Source: Stappia sp. 28M-7 (lineage in GTDB: Bacteria; Pseudomonadota; Alphaproteobacteria; Rhizobiales; Stappiaceae). Taken from it: a DNA stretch of 64,000 bases. Under the pieces are notes generated by a model, which worked only from the letters and a program-made list of their open reading frames with translations, made no database searches and was not told the DNA's origin. Below are positions 1-8,473 of this stretch, piece after piece. Position 1 is the stretch's first letter. Each line of letters opens with the position of its first letter. Position numbers and translations under genes: made by a program. Location: assembly GCF_014252955.1 (NCBI RefSeq), contig NZ_JACMIA010000001.1, forward strand, positions 372,001 to 436,000, written 5' to 3'.

Positions 1-239
1 ACGGCGAAGGCCGCCTCGCCGGTCAGCGGATCCTCGTTGATGGCGGCGGCGACGAATTCCGCCGCCGCGCCGTCCTTCGCCGGCCACGGCATGCCGGTCA
101 GCCAGCGCACGATCTCGTGGTCGCGGCTGCACAGCGTGTCGATGGCTTCCGCGTCCGCCGGCTCCAGCGGGCGCAGCACCAGCCGCCGGGTGGCGAGCCG
201 GTCGCTCAGGCGTCCCTCATTCAGGCCGAGGTGAGGCAT
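1..239 (-). CDS. GNAT-family N-acetyltransferase, N-terminal part only
   Basis: Reading the minus strand from the ATG at 239 gives an open frame to the window edge, about 79 residues. The fragment carries the typical N-terminal GNAT strand (TRRLVLRPLEPADAEAI) followed by a helix-rich stretch. The acetyl-CoA binding motif would lie beyond the window. Its start overlaps the end of the preceding GNAT gene by 19 bases, so the two are probably translationally coupled. Rhizobiales genomes commonly carry one or two GNAT genes between rpmA and obgE, which fits here. The substrate is unknown; RimJ-like acetylation of a protein N-terminus is possible but not shown. Confidence 0.75.
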   Translation of the reverse strand, partial: MPHLGLNEGRLSDRLATRRLVLRPLEPADAEAIDTLCSRDHEIVRWLTGMPWPAKDGAAAEFVAAAINEDPLTGEAAFA

Positions 240-856
240 GTCATCCGCCCCCACTGCTTGAGGGCGCGCCAGGTGCTGCGGTCGATGGCGAAGCGGTCGA
301 CCGAGACCGCACCGCCGGCGCCGCGGGAATGGATCATCCCCTGCTCGACGAACTGGAAGCCGCACTTGACCAGCACCCGCCGCGAGGCGGGGTTGGTGAC
401 GCGGGCCGCCGCCGTCAGCCGGTCGGCACCCTGGGCCGCGAAGACATGGTCTACCACCGACTGCGCCGCCTCGGTGGCGTAGCCCTGGCCCCAGAACGGC
501 TCGCCGATCCAGTAGCCCAGATGCAGCGGCTCGCCCTCGTCAGGGGCGCCATAGCCGATGGCACCGATCACGCGGCCCGTCGACTTCAGGCGGATGGCGA
601 ACTTGGCGCGCGTCGTCGAGCGGTTCGCCGAAAGGGCGATGAGATTTCGCCCGTCGGCGACCGTGAAGGGATGGGGCATCGATGCCACCATCGTTGCGAT
701 ACGGCGGTTGTTGGCGAGGAAAACGATATCTGCAAGGTCGTCCGGACGCAGCGCGTCCAGCTTCAGCCTCTCGGTCTCCTGCGGGCCAGCAACCGCGGCC
801 AGACTATCTTCTTCCAGGCTCTCTTCGATATCCGCAACCATGGTGTCCTCCGGCAT
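221..856 (-). CDS. GNAT-family N-acetyltransferase (RimJ/RimL-like)
   Basis: 211 residues, slightly long because of an acidic N-terminal extension of about 25 residues. The GNAT fold is visible: strand 1 (TERLKLDALRPDDLADI), the central LGYWIGEPFWGQGYATEA segment, which is the acetyl-CoA pyrophosphate-binding loop, and the late NPASRRVLVKCGF motif typical of RimJ/RimL proteins. The ATG at 856 is preceded by a good GGAGGA ribosome site. The gene lies downstream of rplU-rpmA but is separated from them by a terminator-like hairpin (864-898). The acceptor is unknown; ribosomal protein acetylation would suit the neighbourhood but is inference. Confidence 0.85.
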   Translation of the reverse strand: MPEDTMVADIEESLEEDSLAAVAGPQETERLKLDALRPDDLADIVFLANNRRIATMVASMPHPFTVADGRNLIALSANRSTTRAKFAIRLKSTGRVIGAIGYGAPDEGEPLHLGYWIGEPFWGQGYATEAAQSVVDHVFAAQGADRLTAAARVTNPASRRVLVKCGFQFVEQGMIHSRGAGGAVSVDRFAIDRSTWRALKQWGRMTCLTSA

Positions 857-863
857 TGCGACG

Positions 864-898
864 AAAAGAAAAAGGGGAGATGGCGGCCCATCTCCCCT
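864..898 (-). terminator. Intrinsic terminator after rplU-rpmA
   Basis: An 11-bp perfect stem (AGGGGAGATGG at 873-883 pairing with 888-898) has a four-base loop. On the minus strand it is followed by TTTTTCTTTT. It lies between the rpmA stop and the GNAT start, so it should end or attenuate the ribosomal-protein transcript before the acetyltransferase genes. Confidence 0.85.
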
Positions 899-978
899 GA
901 TCCGTCGCGATCATGCCGGTTTTGTTTCAAACCGCCGGGTCGATGGGACGCCGGCGGTTCGAACCAAACACGTCGGCT

Positions 979-1248
979 TTACTCTGCTGCGTCTACGAGT
1001 GGCATCACGTTGATATACGTGCGTTTGTTGGCCTTGGCCTGGAACGTCACCGTTCCCTCGACGACGGCGAAGATCGTATGATCCTTGCCCATGCCAACAC
1101 CCGTACCCGGATGCCACTTCGTGCCGCGCTGGCGCGCGATAATATTGCCCGGGACGACCGCCTCGCCGCCGAACTTCTTGATGCCCAGACGTCGGCCCGC
1201 GGAATCGCGGCCGTTACGGGACGAGCCACCTGCCTTTTTGTGTGCCAT
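979..1248 (-). CDS. rpmA: 50S ribosomal protein L27
   Basis: 89 residues, the normal length for bacterial L27. It begins [20 protein letters not shown], the highly conserved N-terminal tail that reaches toward the peptidyl transferase centre. It continues with the [15 protein letters not shown] core and ends in a short acidic tail. There is no Firmicutes-type N-terminal cleavage extension. It follows rplU by 48 bases in the same direction, the standard rplU-rpmA operon. Confidence 0.98.
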   Translation of the reverse strand: MAHKKAGGSSRNGRDSAGRRLGIKKFGGEAVVPGNIIARQRGTKWHPGTGVGMGKDHTIFAVVEGTVTFQAKANKRTYINVMPLVDAAE

Positions 1249-1296
1249 GACGAAACTCCTCGTCGAAAACCTTCAGTCAGCCTTGAATGGCGGCAA

Positions 1297-1917
1297 TCAC
1301 TTGCCGGCCAGATCCGAAGCCTGCTGGACCCAGTTGTCGCGCTCGATGCGGCCCTTGAAGGAAAGGGCCTCGTCGACGCGGGCGATGTCTTCCGCGGTGA
1401 AGGCTGCGACCTGAGCGTAGGTCGTGATGCCCATCGCGTTCAGCTTCTTCTCCAGCACGGGGCCGACACCGGAGATCTTCTTCAGATCGTCGGCGGGCGC
1501 ATCCGGTGCGGTGAACAGGACCGGGAGTTCGGTCTCGGTGCCTGCATCCTCGGCCTTCTCCGCCTTCGGAGCAGCGGCCTTCTTCTTGGTCGCCGGCTTG
1601 GCGCCACCGGTCAGGATGTCGGTGATCTTGACCAGCGTGAAGCTCTGGCGGTGGCCGTTGCGGCGACGCGAGTTCTGCCGACGGCGCTTCTTGAAGATGA
1701 TGATCTTGCGGTGGCGCGCCTGGTCGACGACCTCGCCGACGACGCTCGCACCCTCGACCAGGGGGGCACCGATCATGGTGGCGGTGTCGCCGCCCACCAT
1801 CAGGACCTCTTCGAAAGTCACGGTCTCACCCGCCTCGGCCGAGATCTTCTCGACCTTGAGCAGGTCATCCTGGGCGACGCGGTACTGCTTGCCGCCCGTC
1901 TTGATCACTGCGAACAT
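1297..1917 (-). CDS. rplU: 50S ribosomal protein L21 with C-terminal helix-hairpin-helix extension
   Basis: 206 residues, about twice the usual L21 length of roughly 100. Residues 1-102 are canonical L21 ([14 protein letters not shown] start; [23 protein letters not shown]-binding loop). A lysine/alanine-rich linker follows (about 105-135). The C-terminal domain (about 143-205) contains [20 protein letters not shown], a helix-hairpin-helix motif of the type also seen at the end of alphaproteobacterial NuoE-like proteins. The ATG at 1917 was chosen because it gives the conserved L21 N-terminus and has AAGGA upstream; the open frame itself continues further upstream. This extended form is known in alphaproteobacteria. 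The role of the extra domain is not established. Confidence 0.96.
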   Translation of the reverse strand: MFAVIKTGGKQYRVAQDDLLKVEKISAEAGETVTFEEVLMVGGDTATMIGAPLVEGASVVGEVVDQARHRKIIIFKKRRRQNSRRRNGHRQSFTLVKITDILTGGAKPATKKKAAAPKAEKAEDAGTETELPVLFTAPDAPADDLKKISGVGPVLEKKLNAMGITTYAQVAAFTAEDIARVDEALSFKGRIERDNWVQQASDLAGK

Positions 1918-2214
1918 GTCTCGCACGTCCTTCTTTTCGTTTTGCTCGCCGGCAGGCCGTCTTTGGTCTACCGGGCTTCGCCTTCCTGCCCTTCGGCGTC
2001 CCTTGCGGGAACTTGACGAGGACATTGCCTCTCTTGAAACCGTCCTGCCGGCTCGTCGGGCGGGGCCCTTGAAAGCCTGGCGGAATGGTCTGCCGGTCAC
2101 CGGAAAAGCCGCAGTCAGGCCCCGTTTTCAAGGGCGTTGGCTGTGGGTTGCGGGGAACGGCGGAGAGCCTCGGGCAACGGATGGGCCTTTGCGGGCCCTT
2201 TGCGAAGCAGCGCG
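1918..2214 (-). other. Long 5' leader of rplU
   Basis: About 290 bases of GC-rich DNA lie between the predicted promoter (2215-2242) and the rplU start, with no convincing gene. It contains several self-complementary stretches. A structured, possibly autoregulatory leader is conceivable, but no known motif was recognised. Confidence 0.4.
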
Positions 2215-2242
2215 ACTATACGGATCGGCGATGCAAAGTCAA
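2215..2242 (-). promoter_or_regulatory. Sigma-70-type promoter for rplU-rpmA
   Basis: On the minus strand TTGACT (2242-2237) and TATAGT (2220-2215) are separated by 16 bases. Both hexamers are near consensus and the orientation fits rplU. Confidence 0.65.
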
Positions 2243-2393
2243 CGCTTGCAAGGGCGGTTTTGTGCGCTTTGCCGCGCGCGCCGGCGCTTTTGTGACACGC
2301 GCGCAACCCTTCGATCTTCCATGCGCTCCCGCGCCGGGGGCGCCTTGCCGGCCCGGCGCTGTGCACCGCCGGGGAAAAGTTGCAAGACGCCTC

Positions 2394-2422
2394 TTGTGCG
2401 GCTCGCCGCACTTCGCTATGTA
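2394..2422 (+). promoter_or_regulatory. Putative promoter of tRNA-Ser
   Basis: TTGTGC (2394-2399) and TATGTA (2417-2422) with a 17-base spacer, ending about 35 bases before the mature tRNA. The placement suits a stable-RNA promoter; the hexamers are only moderately close to consensus. Confidence 0.45.
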
Positions 2423-2457
2423 CCGTCGCACTTTGAGACCACGACATCTCATATAGC

Positions 2458-2547
2458 GGAGAGGTGCCGGAGTGGTTGAACGGGGCGGTCTCGAAAACCG
2501 TTGAGCGCGCAAGCGTTCCGAGGGTTCGAATCCCTCTCTCTCCGCCA
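2458..2547 (+). tRNA. tRNA-Ser (anticodon CGA, reads UCG)
   Basis: A complete class II tRNA with encoded CCA. The seven-pair acceptor stem starts GGAGAGG at 2458. The anticodon loop CTCGAAA lies at 2490-2496 with CGA at 2492-2494. A long serine-type variable arm follows, then the T arm GAGGG-TTCGAAT-CCCTC, discriminator G and CCA at 2545-2547. The long variable arm and CGA anticodon identify serine. Confidence 0.96.
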
Positions 2548-2634
2548 TTTCCTGACGTCGCGCTGTCGCCCTTCGGGCTTCGCTCCAGTCGGGGCCGCGC
2601 ATAAGCTCGGACGGCCCTTGGCCTTGCGAACCCT

Positions 2635-2671
2635 GCGGGTTCGAAACCCCTCCGCGATACCCCGCCATTTC
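2635..2671 (+). repeat. tRNA-Ser 3'-end-like duplicate
   Basis: About 120 bases after the tRNA there is a second T-arm-like stretch (GCGGGTTCGAAACCCC) that ends in CCGCCATTTC. The same ten bases close and follow the real tRNA at 2542-2551. The rest of a tRNA is missing. It resembles an attachment-site duplicate or a tRNA remnant. Confidence 0.4.
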
Positions 2672-2684
2672 ATCATCGATTGCC

Positions 2685-2975
2685 GCCGGCAACCGCCTAT
2701 GTGCCGTCGTTCGATGTCCGGCATGTCGGCGCGAAGCTGCGCGAAAAACCCGCCCGGAATTGGCGCATGGACACCAATGCGCAGGTATCCGCATTCCCCA
2801 GATGCTGGGACATTCGCCATCTTCACGGCATGGCCGAGTTGGTCCAGGCCCGCCGCTACCCGCTCAACGAACTGGCGTCCGGCCTCGGTCAGACGGACGC
2901 CGCGTGCCTGAAGTTCAGATATTCAGCGACAGCGAGCGTATGACCGGCGATACCATGGGAATGCGTGACCCGAGC
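2685..2975 (-). pseudogene. Truncated LysR-type regulator remnant
   Basis: On the minus strand one frame reads AGHTLAVAEYLNFRHAAS, the usual start of a LysR helix-turn-helix. A second frame then reads ARGVRLTEAGRQFVERV and continues GYLRIGVHAPIPGGFFAQL, the end of the DNA-binding domain, the linker helix and the first strand of the effector domain. The middle of the helix-turn-helix is missing, and the junction lies on a shared GCACGCGGCG tract, as expected for a microhomology deletion. The effector domain is lost after about 35 residues. It is not a working gene. What it once controlled is unknown; the neighbouring EamA gene is one candidate. Confidence 0.65.
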
Positions 2976-3183
2976 CGGATTTGCGGCGGCCGGTTATGGC
3001 TTCTGATCGTCGACGCATTTTCGTCCCCGCTCTCGCGGCTGGTGGCTTGAGTCGGGTGAGCCCCTTTCGTCAGTCGAACTGGGCAAGGTTCCCTCGTCAG
3101 CAGTGCGGGCAACGCGAACATGGTGTTGAAAATCATCCATTCGCGTCGCCACCATCATGGCCCTGGCATAGATGCCCAGCATT

Positions 3184-4146
3184 TCAGACCCTGCCCGCAT
3201 CTGTCGCAGGTTTGACCGTCGCTTTTCGCAGGCCGGCAAGCGTCAGCCCGTAGATGCAGGCGACAACGATGATCAGCGCCACAACCTGATATGCTTCGAC
3301 AGTATCGCCGAGCAAAGGCACGGCGAGCACCATCGTCAGTGCAGGCCAGGGTGTAGTGATCGAGCTGGCCAGGGAAACGTCGATGTGGCGGACGGCATGG
3401 AACCAGACGATCAATTCCAGGAAATAGACCAGCCCCATGATGGCCGACATTGGCTGAAAGATCGCGCTCAGGCCGGCAGCGATGCCCGAAGGAGCCGCGA
3501 AAGCTATGATCACCAGCAGGAACGCTGTCGAGATTGCCACCCGAAAGAACGTCACCTGCACGGGCGTAATCGGCGTATTGCTCAGTTCTTCCTTGATGAT
3601 GACATGCGCAATGCTCCAAAGCAGGGGCACACCGAGAGAGACGAGAAACCAGGGCGACATGCCGGATACCATGAAGGTGCCGGCCGTTCCGAGATAGTAG
3701 AGCGATCCGATCAAAATCGCGGTCAGAGCCAGTTCGGCTGCTGTCTTGCGGCGTTTCAGGAAAAGCGTTTCCCAGAGGATGGCGAACAGCGGGTAGGCCT
3801 GTATTGCAATCGCCGCATTCGTCGCGCCGGCCTTCTCAACTCCCAGCACATAGAGATAGGTCGAAAGACCGAACAATGCGCCGGTGAACAGCGCCACGAG
3901 GATCATCCGTCCGCGCTCGCGGCGCGACAGATCTAGGCCAAAAATCCCTTTGGTCCCGCTCCGTAGTTCAAACCCGAATGCCGGGGCCGCAAAGATCACC
4001 TGCCAGACCGACAATGCGAAAGCAAAGCTCAGCGCGCCAATATCCGAAGGGCGCAGGTTTGAGACGATCGGCATGACACCCAGCAATGTGAGGCTGACAA
4101 GGGAAAACCCAACGCCTTTCCCGACGGATGGAGAGGTGAATGCCAT
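3184..4146 (-). CDS. EamA/DMT-family inner-membrane exporter
   Basis: 320 residues with about ten hydrophobic segments in two EamA halves (about 10-150 and 170-310), the architecture of drug/metabolite transporters. The second half contains ELIVWFHAVRHIDVSLASSI, typical of family helix 8-9 turns. The gene diverges from a MocR-type regulator 80 bases away, a common arrangement in which the PLP-binding regulator controls an amino-acid-type exporter. The substrate cannot be read from sequence. Start ATG at 4146. Confidence 0.88.
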   Translation of the reverse strand: MAFTSPSVGKGVGFSLVSLTLLGVMPIVSNLRPSDIGALSFAFALSVWQVIFAAPAFGFELRSGTKGIFGLDLSRRERGRMILVALFTGALFGLSTYLYVLGVEKAGATNAAIAIQAYPLFAILWETLFLKRRKTAAELALTAILIGSLYYLGTAGTFMVSGMSPWFLVSLGVPLLWSIAHVIIKEELSNTPITPVQVTFFRVAISTAFLLVIIAFAAPSGIAAGLSAIFQPMSAIMGLVYFLELIVWFHAVRHIDVSLASSITTPWPALTMVLAVPLLGDTVEAYQVVALIIVVACIYGLTLAGLRKATVKPATDAGRV

Positions 4147-4182
4147 GACCGAAACTCATTGATTGTGTTGACGACCAACTGA

Positions 4183-4210
4183 ATTGCATCCATGTCTAAA
4201 TAGGTGCAAT
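4183..4210. promoter_or_regulatory. Dyad between EamA exporter and MocR regulator
   Basis: ATTGCA at 4183-4188 and TGCAAT at 4205-4210 form perfect inverted half-sites 16 bases apart in the intergenic region. MocR/GntR regulators bind paired half-sites in such divergent regions, so this is the likely operator. It also argues against the upstream TTG start of the regulator, which would lie inside it. Confidence 0.5.
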
Positions 4211-4225
4211 CAAAACATTGATCTG

Positions 4226-5620
4226 ATGGCAATTTGGATACCAGACCTGTCGAGCCGCGAAGGCCCGAAATACCTCCAGATTCTGGAGGCCATGGCTGAG
4301 GATATTGCGGCGGGCAGACTGGCCGCCGGAACACGCCTTCCGCCGCATCGCGAACTGGCCTATCAGCTCAACCTCTCTCCCAACACGACCAGCCGCGCCT
4401 ATGCGGAGGCTGTGAAGCGGGCTCTCATCAAGGGGGAAGTCGGTCGGGGAACATTCGTTCGGTCCGCTGATTTCAGTCCAGATCAAGCAGAACCCGAGAC
4501 ACTGCTTCGCGAAAGCCGTGGCCCCATCGACCTTTCACGCAATCTGCCGCTGCCCGGCTTTTCGGAACCCCACATTCGTCGGGTCATGTCGGAGATCGCG
4601 AGCGATACGGGCTTGCGCGCGCTGCTCGACTATCAAACCGATACCGATCTGGTTCACCATCTTGAGGCAGGTCAGTCATGGCTCGCGGATTGCGGCGTGG
4701 AGGCTTCTCTTGAGTGCATTGTTCCGGTCGCCGGCGGCCAGCATGGCATTTTGTGTACCCTGATGGCCCTTTTAAAGCCGGGCGACTTGTTGCTTGCCGA
4801 AGCCTTGACCTACACACCTGTTCTCGCGATGGCTTCGCGCCTCAACCTTCAGACCGGTGCTGTCGCGATGGATGCGCAGGGGCTGATTCCGGAGGCGTTT
4901 GAGGCCTGCTGTCGTGAGGCAAACCCGAAAGCGCTCTATCTTACACCGACCCTGCAAGCGCCAACGACGGTGACGCTCTCGGAGGATCGACGCGCCGAGA
5001 TTGCGCGGATTGCGGACCATTACGGCGTTATCCTGATTGAGGACGATGTCTTTGGGCCGCTCAAATGCGACAAGCCGGCTCCGATCGCGCGATTTGCCCC
5101 TGACTTGACAGTCTATGTGACCAGCCTGTCCAAAAGTGTGGCGCCCGGCTTGCGGATCGGCTTCCTTCATGCACCTCGAAAAGTCGCGTCTGCACTACGC
5201 CAGTCCGTCAATCTGAGTGTCTGGATGACGCCGCCAATGCCCCTTGAGGTGGCAAGCCGTCTGATCAAAGACGGAACAGCAGCGAGGCTGGCTGAGCAGC
5301 AGCGGCAGACGGCAAGCCGCCGCCAGCAGCTCGTTCAACGCGCGTTGGGAATGGATACGGCAAAGCAGTTTTCTGACGGCTTCCATTTCTGGTTGCCGCT
5401 GCCAGAAGGCTGGCGAGCCGATGTGTTTCGTTCAGAATGCGCCCGCATGGGTGTTCACATCAGCGAGGGCCGCAGCTTTGCCATGAATGCCGCTGATGCG
5501 CCCGAGGCAATCCGCTTGTGCGTCAGCCATGAACCCGGTGAGGAACGGCTCATCCAGGGCCTGGATATCATTGCCGCAGTGCTCCGGCAGAAGCCATGCG
5601 GGACACCGCTGACACTATGA
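4226..5620 (+). CDS. MocR-type transcriptional regulator (GntR HTH plus aminotransferase fold)
   Basis: 464 residues from the ATG at 4226. A winged-helix GntR domain covers about 10-75 (RLPPHRELAYQLNLSPNTTS). A fold-type I aminotransferase domain covers about 105-450. The PLP-binding lysine is visible in YVTSLSKSVAPGLRIG, and the PLP-ring aspartate region reads GVILIEDDVFGPL. Such proteins are regulators that sense PLP or an amino-acid ligand, normally without enzymatic activity. It is divergent from the EamA exporter and probably controls it. No clear ribosome site precedes the ATG; a TTG at 4184 would add 14 residues but sits in the operator dyad. Confidence 0.88.
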   Translation: MAIWIPDLSSREGPKYLQILEAMAEDIAAGRLAAGTRLPPHRELAYQLNLSPNTTSRAYAEAVKRALIKGEVGRGTFVRSADFSPDQAEPETLLRESRGPIDLSRNLPLPGFSEPHIRRVMSEIASDTGLRALLDYQTDTDLVHHLEAGQSWLADCGVEASLECIVPVAGGQHGILCTLMALLKPGDLLLAEALTYTPVLAMASRLNLQTGAVAMDAQGLIPEAFEACCREANPKALYLTPTLQAPTTVTLSEDRRAEIARIADHYGVILIEDDVFGPLKCDKPAPIARFAPDLTVYVTSLSKSVAPGLRIGFLHAPRKVASALRQSVNLSVWMTPPMPLEVASRLIKDGTAARLAEQQRQTASRRQQLVQRALGMDTAKQFSDGFHFWLPLPEGWRADVFRSECARMGVHISEGRSFAMNAADAPEAIRLCVSHEPGEERLIQGLDIIAAVLRQKPCGTPLTL

Positions 5621-6028
5621 GGATGTGGCTGATCGCATTCGGACGATCCCGAGAGCTGGTCGTCTAGGCATCTCGCAACATTCAGCAATTTGAAATGCAA
5701 GCCCGATCCTTGTTGCAAATTTGAGAGATGGCAGCTGACGGAGGCGGAGCATTTTCGCCGGAGCGCTGCTCTTTCGCGCCCGGATTTCGTGCGTTTCTGG
5801 CCCTGCCTCGCCCCTCCTTGCGCTGCGGATGCGTGCATCCCCACTGCCGAACCAGGCCGGCGTTGCTGCGTCGTTTGAGGATAGACTTGCCCGACTCTGC
5901 GGAAAGTGCCGTAATGGGTGCCGGGTTGATCTGGGAACGACGCTGCTGATACGTCGTTGGCTGGTTGAAATTAAGGAAAACGAAGGTGTTTTCCGCGATC
6001 ATTCGGGCCATCTTTCGAGGATTTTCCC
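5621..6028. other. Intergenic region with two inverted repeats
   Basis: No credible gene in about 400 bases. Two perfect inverted repeats stand before the MHYT gene: AACGACG/CGTCGTT (5936-5942, 5952-5958) and GGAAAAC/GTTTTCC (5975-5981, 5988-5994). They could be operators or leader hairpins for that gene. Confidence 0.4.
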
Positions 6029-8428
6029 GTGCGCTTTTTCAGCTGCCTATTTACGGAACATGATCTTTGGCTGGTCGCGCTTGCGGCTGCGATCTGCGTC
6101 CTCGGCGCCTGGATCTCGATTCGCCTGTTCCTGCGCACCCGCGCGGCGGAGCGCGAGGCGCGGCCCTTCTGGGTGTTTCACGGGGCCGTGGCCGCCGGTT
6201 CCACCATCTGGTGTACCCATTTCGTTGCCATGCTCGCCTATCGGCCGGGCGTGCCCGTGTCCTACGACCCGACGCTCACCGGCATCTCGCTGCTGATCGC
6301 CGTCGTCTCCGCCGCGGTCAGCCTGGCCATCGCTTCCGGTCGCGGCCGGCTTGCCCCGATGCTCGGCGGCTGCATGTTCGGCGTCGGCGTGTCCGTCATG
6401 CACTATACGGGCATGGCCGCCTTCAGCATCGACGGCGCCATCGTCTGGGACATGACCTATGTGGCCGCTTCGCTCGTGCTGTCGCTGGTGCTGGGCGCGG
6501 CCGCCTTCGTTGCCGCCACCCGCGAGGGGGTGGTCCTGCAGACCCGCGAGCTGCTCGGCACCGCGCTGCTGGCAGGCTCCATCGTCGCACTGCATTTCAC
6601 CGGCATGGCAGCGGTCGGCATCGTTCCGGCGGTGCCCCAGCCGGGCGGCGCCACCAGCGAGGATGCCTATGGCGTGCTGGCGGTGGCGGTGGCGGCGGTC
6701 GGCGTGCTGGTGCTCGGCACGGGCCTTGCCAGCCAGTTGCTGGACCGCCAGGCGACAGCCCGCACCCGGGCCCGCACCAAGCAGATCCTGGAAAGTTCCG
6801 TCGACGGCATCGTCATCGAGACCGCCGGACGCATCGTCGATTGCAACGAGGCCTTCATCCTGCTCAGCGGCATGCAGCGGGAAGCGCTGGTCGGGCGCAC
6901 CTTTGCCGAACTGGTGCCGCGCGCGCCGTCCTCGGTCGACAAGCTGGTGCGCGCGACGCTGCTCACCGCCGCCGGCGCGCTGCTTCCCGTCGAGGTCGCG
7001 GCCCGCGAAGACCGCTACGAGCGGGACGATCTGACCGCCACTCGCTTTTATTCGGTGCGCGACCTGCGCCCGCGCCTCGCCCAGGAAGAGAAGATCTCCT
7101 ACCTCGCCAGCTTCGACAATCTGACGGGCCTGCCCAACCGCTCCTCCTTCCTGGAGCATCTCGACAGCCAGATCGAGACGCGCCCGGCCAGCGCCCGGAT
7201 CGCGCTCCTGGCCATCGATCTCGACCGCTTCAAGGAGGTCAACGACGTGCATGGCCACGCGGCGGGCGACCATGTGCTGTGCGTCCTGTCGGACCGCATG
7301 CGCACGGCCGTCGGCAAGGAGGCCTTCGTCGCCCGGCTGGGCGGCGACGAGTTCGTCGCCACCGCGCTGGTGCAGGACCGCGAGCAGGCGCTCGGCATCG
7401 CCTCGCGGCTCGAGCGCGAGCTCTTTGCTACCGTGCCTTACGACCATGTCGACCTGATCTGCGGCGCCTCCATCGGCATCTCGATCTTCCCCGACGATGC
7501 GGGAAGCCCGGCGACGTTGATGAACAATGCCGACCTTGCCATGTACCGGGCCAAGGGTTCGCCCGGCGAGGCGATCTGCTTTTACGAGGAGGGGATGGAC
7601 GAGCGCGTGCGCGAGCGTCGCGCCATAGCGCTGCAGCTGCGTACCGCGCTTGCGGAAAACCAGTTCTTCCTCGTCTTCCAGCCGCAGGTCTCGGTCCGCG
7701 AGAACGAGGTGACCGGCTACGAGGCCCTGCTGCGCTGGCGCCATCCCGAGCGCGGCGTGCTGCTGCCGATGGAGTTCATCCCCATCGCCGAGGACACCGG
7801 CCTGATCCTGCCGATCGGCGAATGGGTGTTGCGCACCGCCTGCCGCGAGGCCGCGTCCTGGGACAACGAGCTGAAGATCGCGGTCAACGTCTCGGCGCTG
7901 CAGGTCGGCAGCATCGACATGCCCGACGTGATCCACGGCATCCTGATGGAGACCGGCCTGTCGCCGCAGCGGCTGGAAGTGGAGATCACCGAGACCTCTC
8001 TGATCCAGGATGCCGAGCGCACGCTGCATATCCTGCGGCGGATCAAGGCGATGGGCGTGTCGATCTCGATGGACGATTTCGGCATCGGCTATTCGTCCCT
8101 GTCGACCCTGCGCTCGTTCCCCTTCGACAAGATCAAGCTCGACAAGTCCTTCATGGACGATCTCGACCGCGGGCCGCAGGCCTCGGCGATGATCCGCGCC
8201 GTGCTGGCCCTTGGCGAAAGCCTCGATATCCCGATCCTCGCCGAAGGCGTGGAGACCGAGGCGCAGCTGGAATTCCTCACCCAGCAGGGTTGCACCGAGA
8301 TCCAGGGCTATCTCGTCGGCCATCCGGACGAAAGCGCCGCGGAACCCGGCACGGCCGAGCAGAACCGGATCCTGCCGCCGCCGGTGATGCGGACGCCCCG
8401 CACCGGGAGCGGCCGCACCGGTGAGTGA
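6029..8428 (+). CDS. MHYT-PAS-GGDEF-EAL membrane c-di-GMP protein
   Basis: 799 residues. An N-terminal MHYT sensor (about 1-240, seven membrane segments) shows CTHFVAMLAYR, MHYTGMAAF and LHFTGMAAVG, whose His/Met residues are proposed copper ligands for sensing diatomic gas. A PAS domain follows (about 250-350). The GGDEF domain has an intact RLGGDEF near 437. The EAL domain has intact YEALLRW near 565 and MDDFGIGYSS near 681. No RxxD product-inhibition site is seen before GGDEF. Both catalytic signatures are intact, so cyclase and phosphodiesterase activity are both possible. The start is GTG at 6029. It is the second full GGDEF-EAL protein in this window besides the ammonium-transporter fusion. 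Confidence 0.93.
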   Translation: MRFFSCLFTEHDLWLVALAAAICVLGAWISIRLFLRTRAAEREARPFWVFHGAVAAGSTIWCTHFVAMLAYRPGVPVSYDPTLTGISLLIAVVSAAVSLAIASGRGRLAPMLGGCMFGVGVSVMHYTGMAAFSIDGAIVWDMTYVAASLVLSLVLGAAAFVAATREGVVLQTRELLGTALLAGSIVALHFTGMAAVGIVPAVPQPGGATSEDAYGVLAVAVAAVGVLVLGTGLASQLLDRQATARTRARTKQILESSVDGIVIETAGRIVDCNEAFILLSGMQREALVGRTFAELVPRAPSSVDKLVRATLLTAAGALLPVEVAAREDRYERDDLTATRFYSVRDLRPRLAQEEKISYLASFDNLTGLPNRSSFLEHLDSQIETRPASARIALLAIDLDRFKEVNDVHGHAAGDHVLCVLSDRMRTAVGKEAFVARLGGDEFVATALVQDREQALGIASRLERELFATVPYDHVDLICGASIGISIFPDDAGSPATLMNNADLAMYRAKGSPGEAICFYEEGMDERVRERRAIALQLRTALAENQFFLVFQPQVSVRENEVTGYEALLRWRHPERGVLLPMEFIPIAEDTGLILPIGEWVLRTACREAASWDNELKIAVNVSALQVGSIDMPDVIHGILMETGLSPQRLEVEITETSLIQDAERTLHILRRIKAMGVSISMDDFGIGYSSLSTLRSFPFDKIKLDKSFMDDLDRGPQASAMIRAVLALGESLDIPILAEGVETEAQLEFLTQQGCTEIQGYLVGHPDESAAEPGTAEQNRILPPPVMRTPRTGSGRTGE

Positions 8429-8473
8429 AGCCGCCGGCCGGTCCTTGTCCGATCCTGCCGACGGCCGTCTGCG

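Noticed and set aside
5682-6011. 109-codon minus-strand frame in the gap before the MHYT gene
   Set aside because: No ribosome site, no recognisable domain, and it spans the inverted repeats; treated as intergenic.
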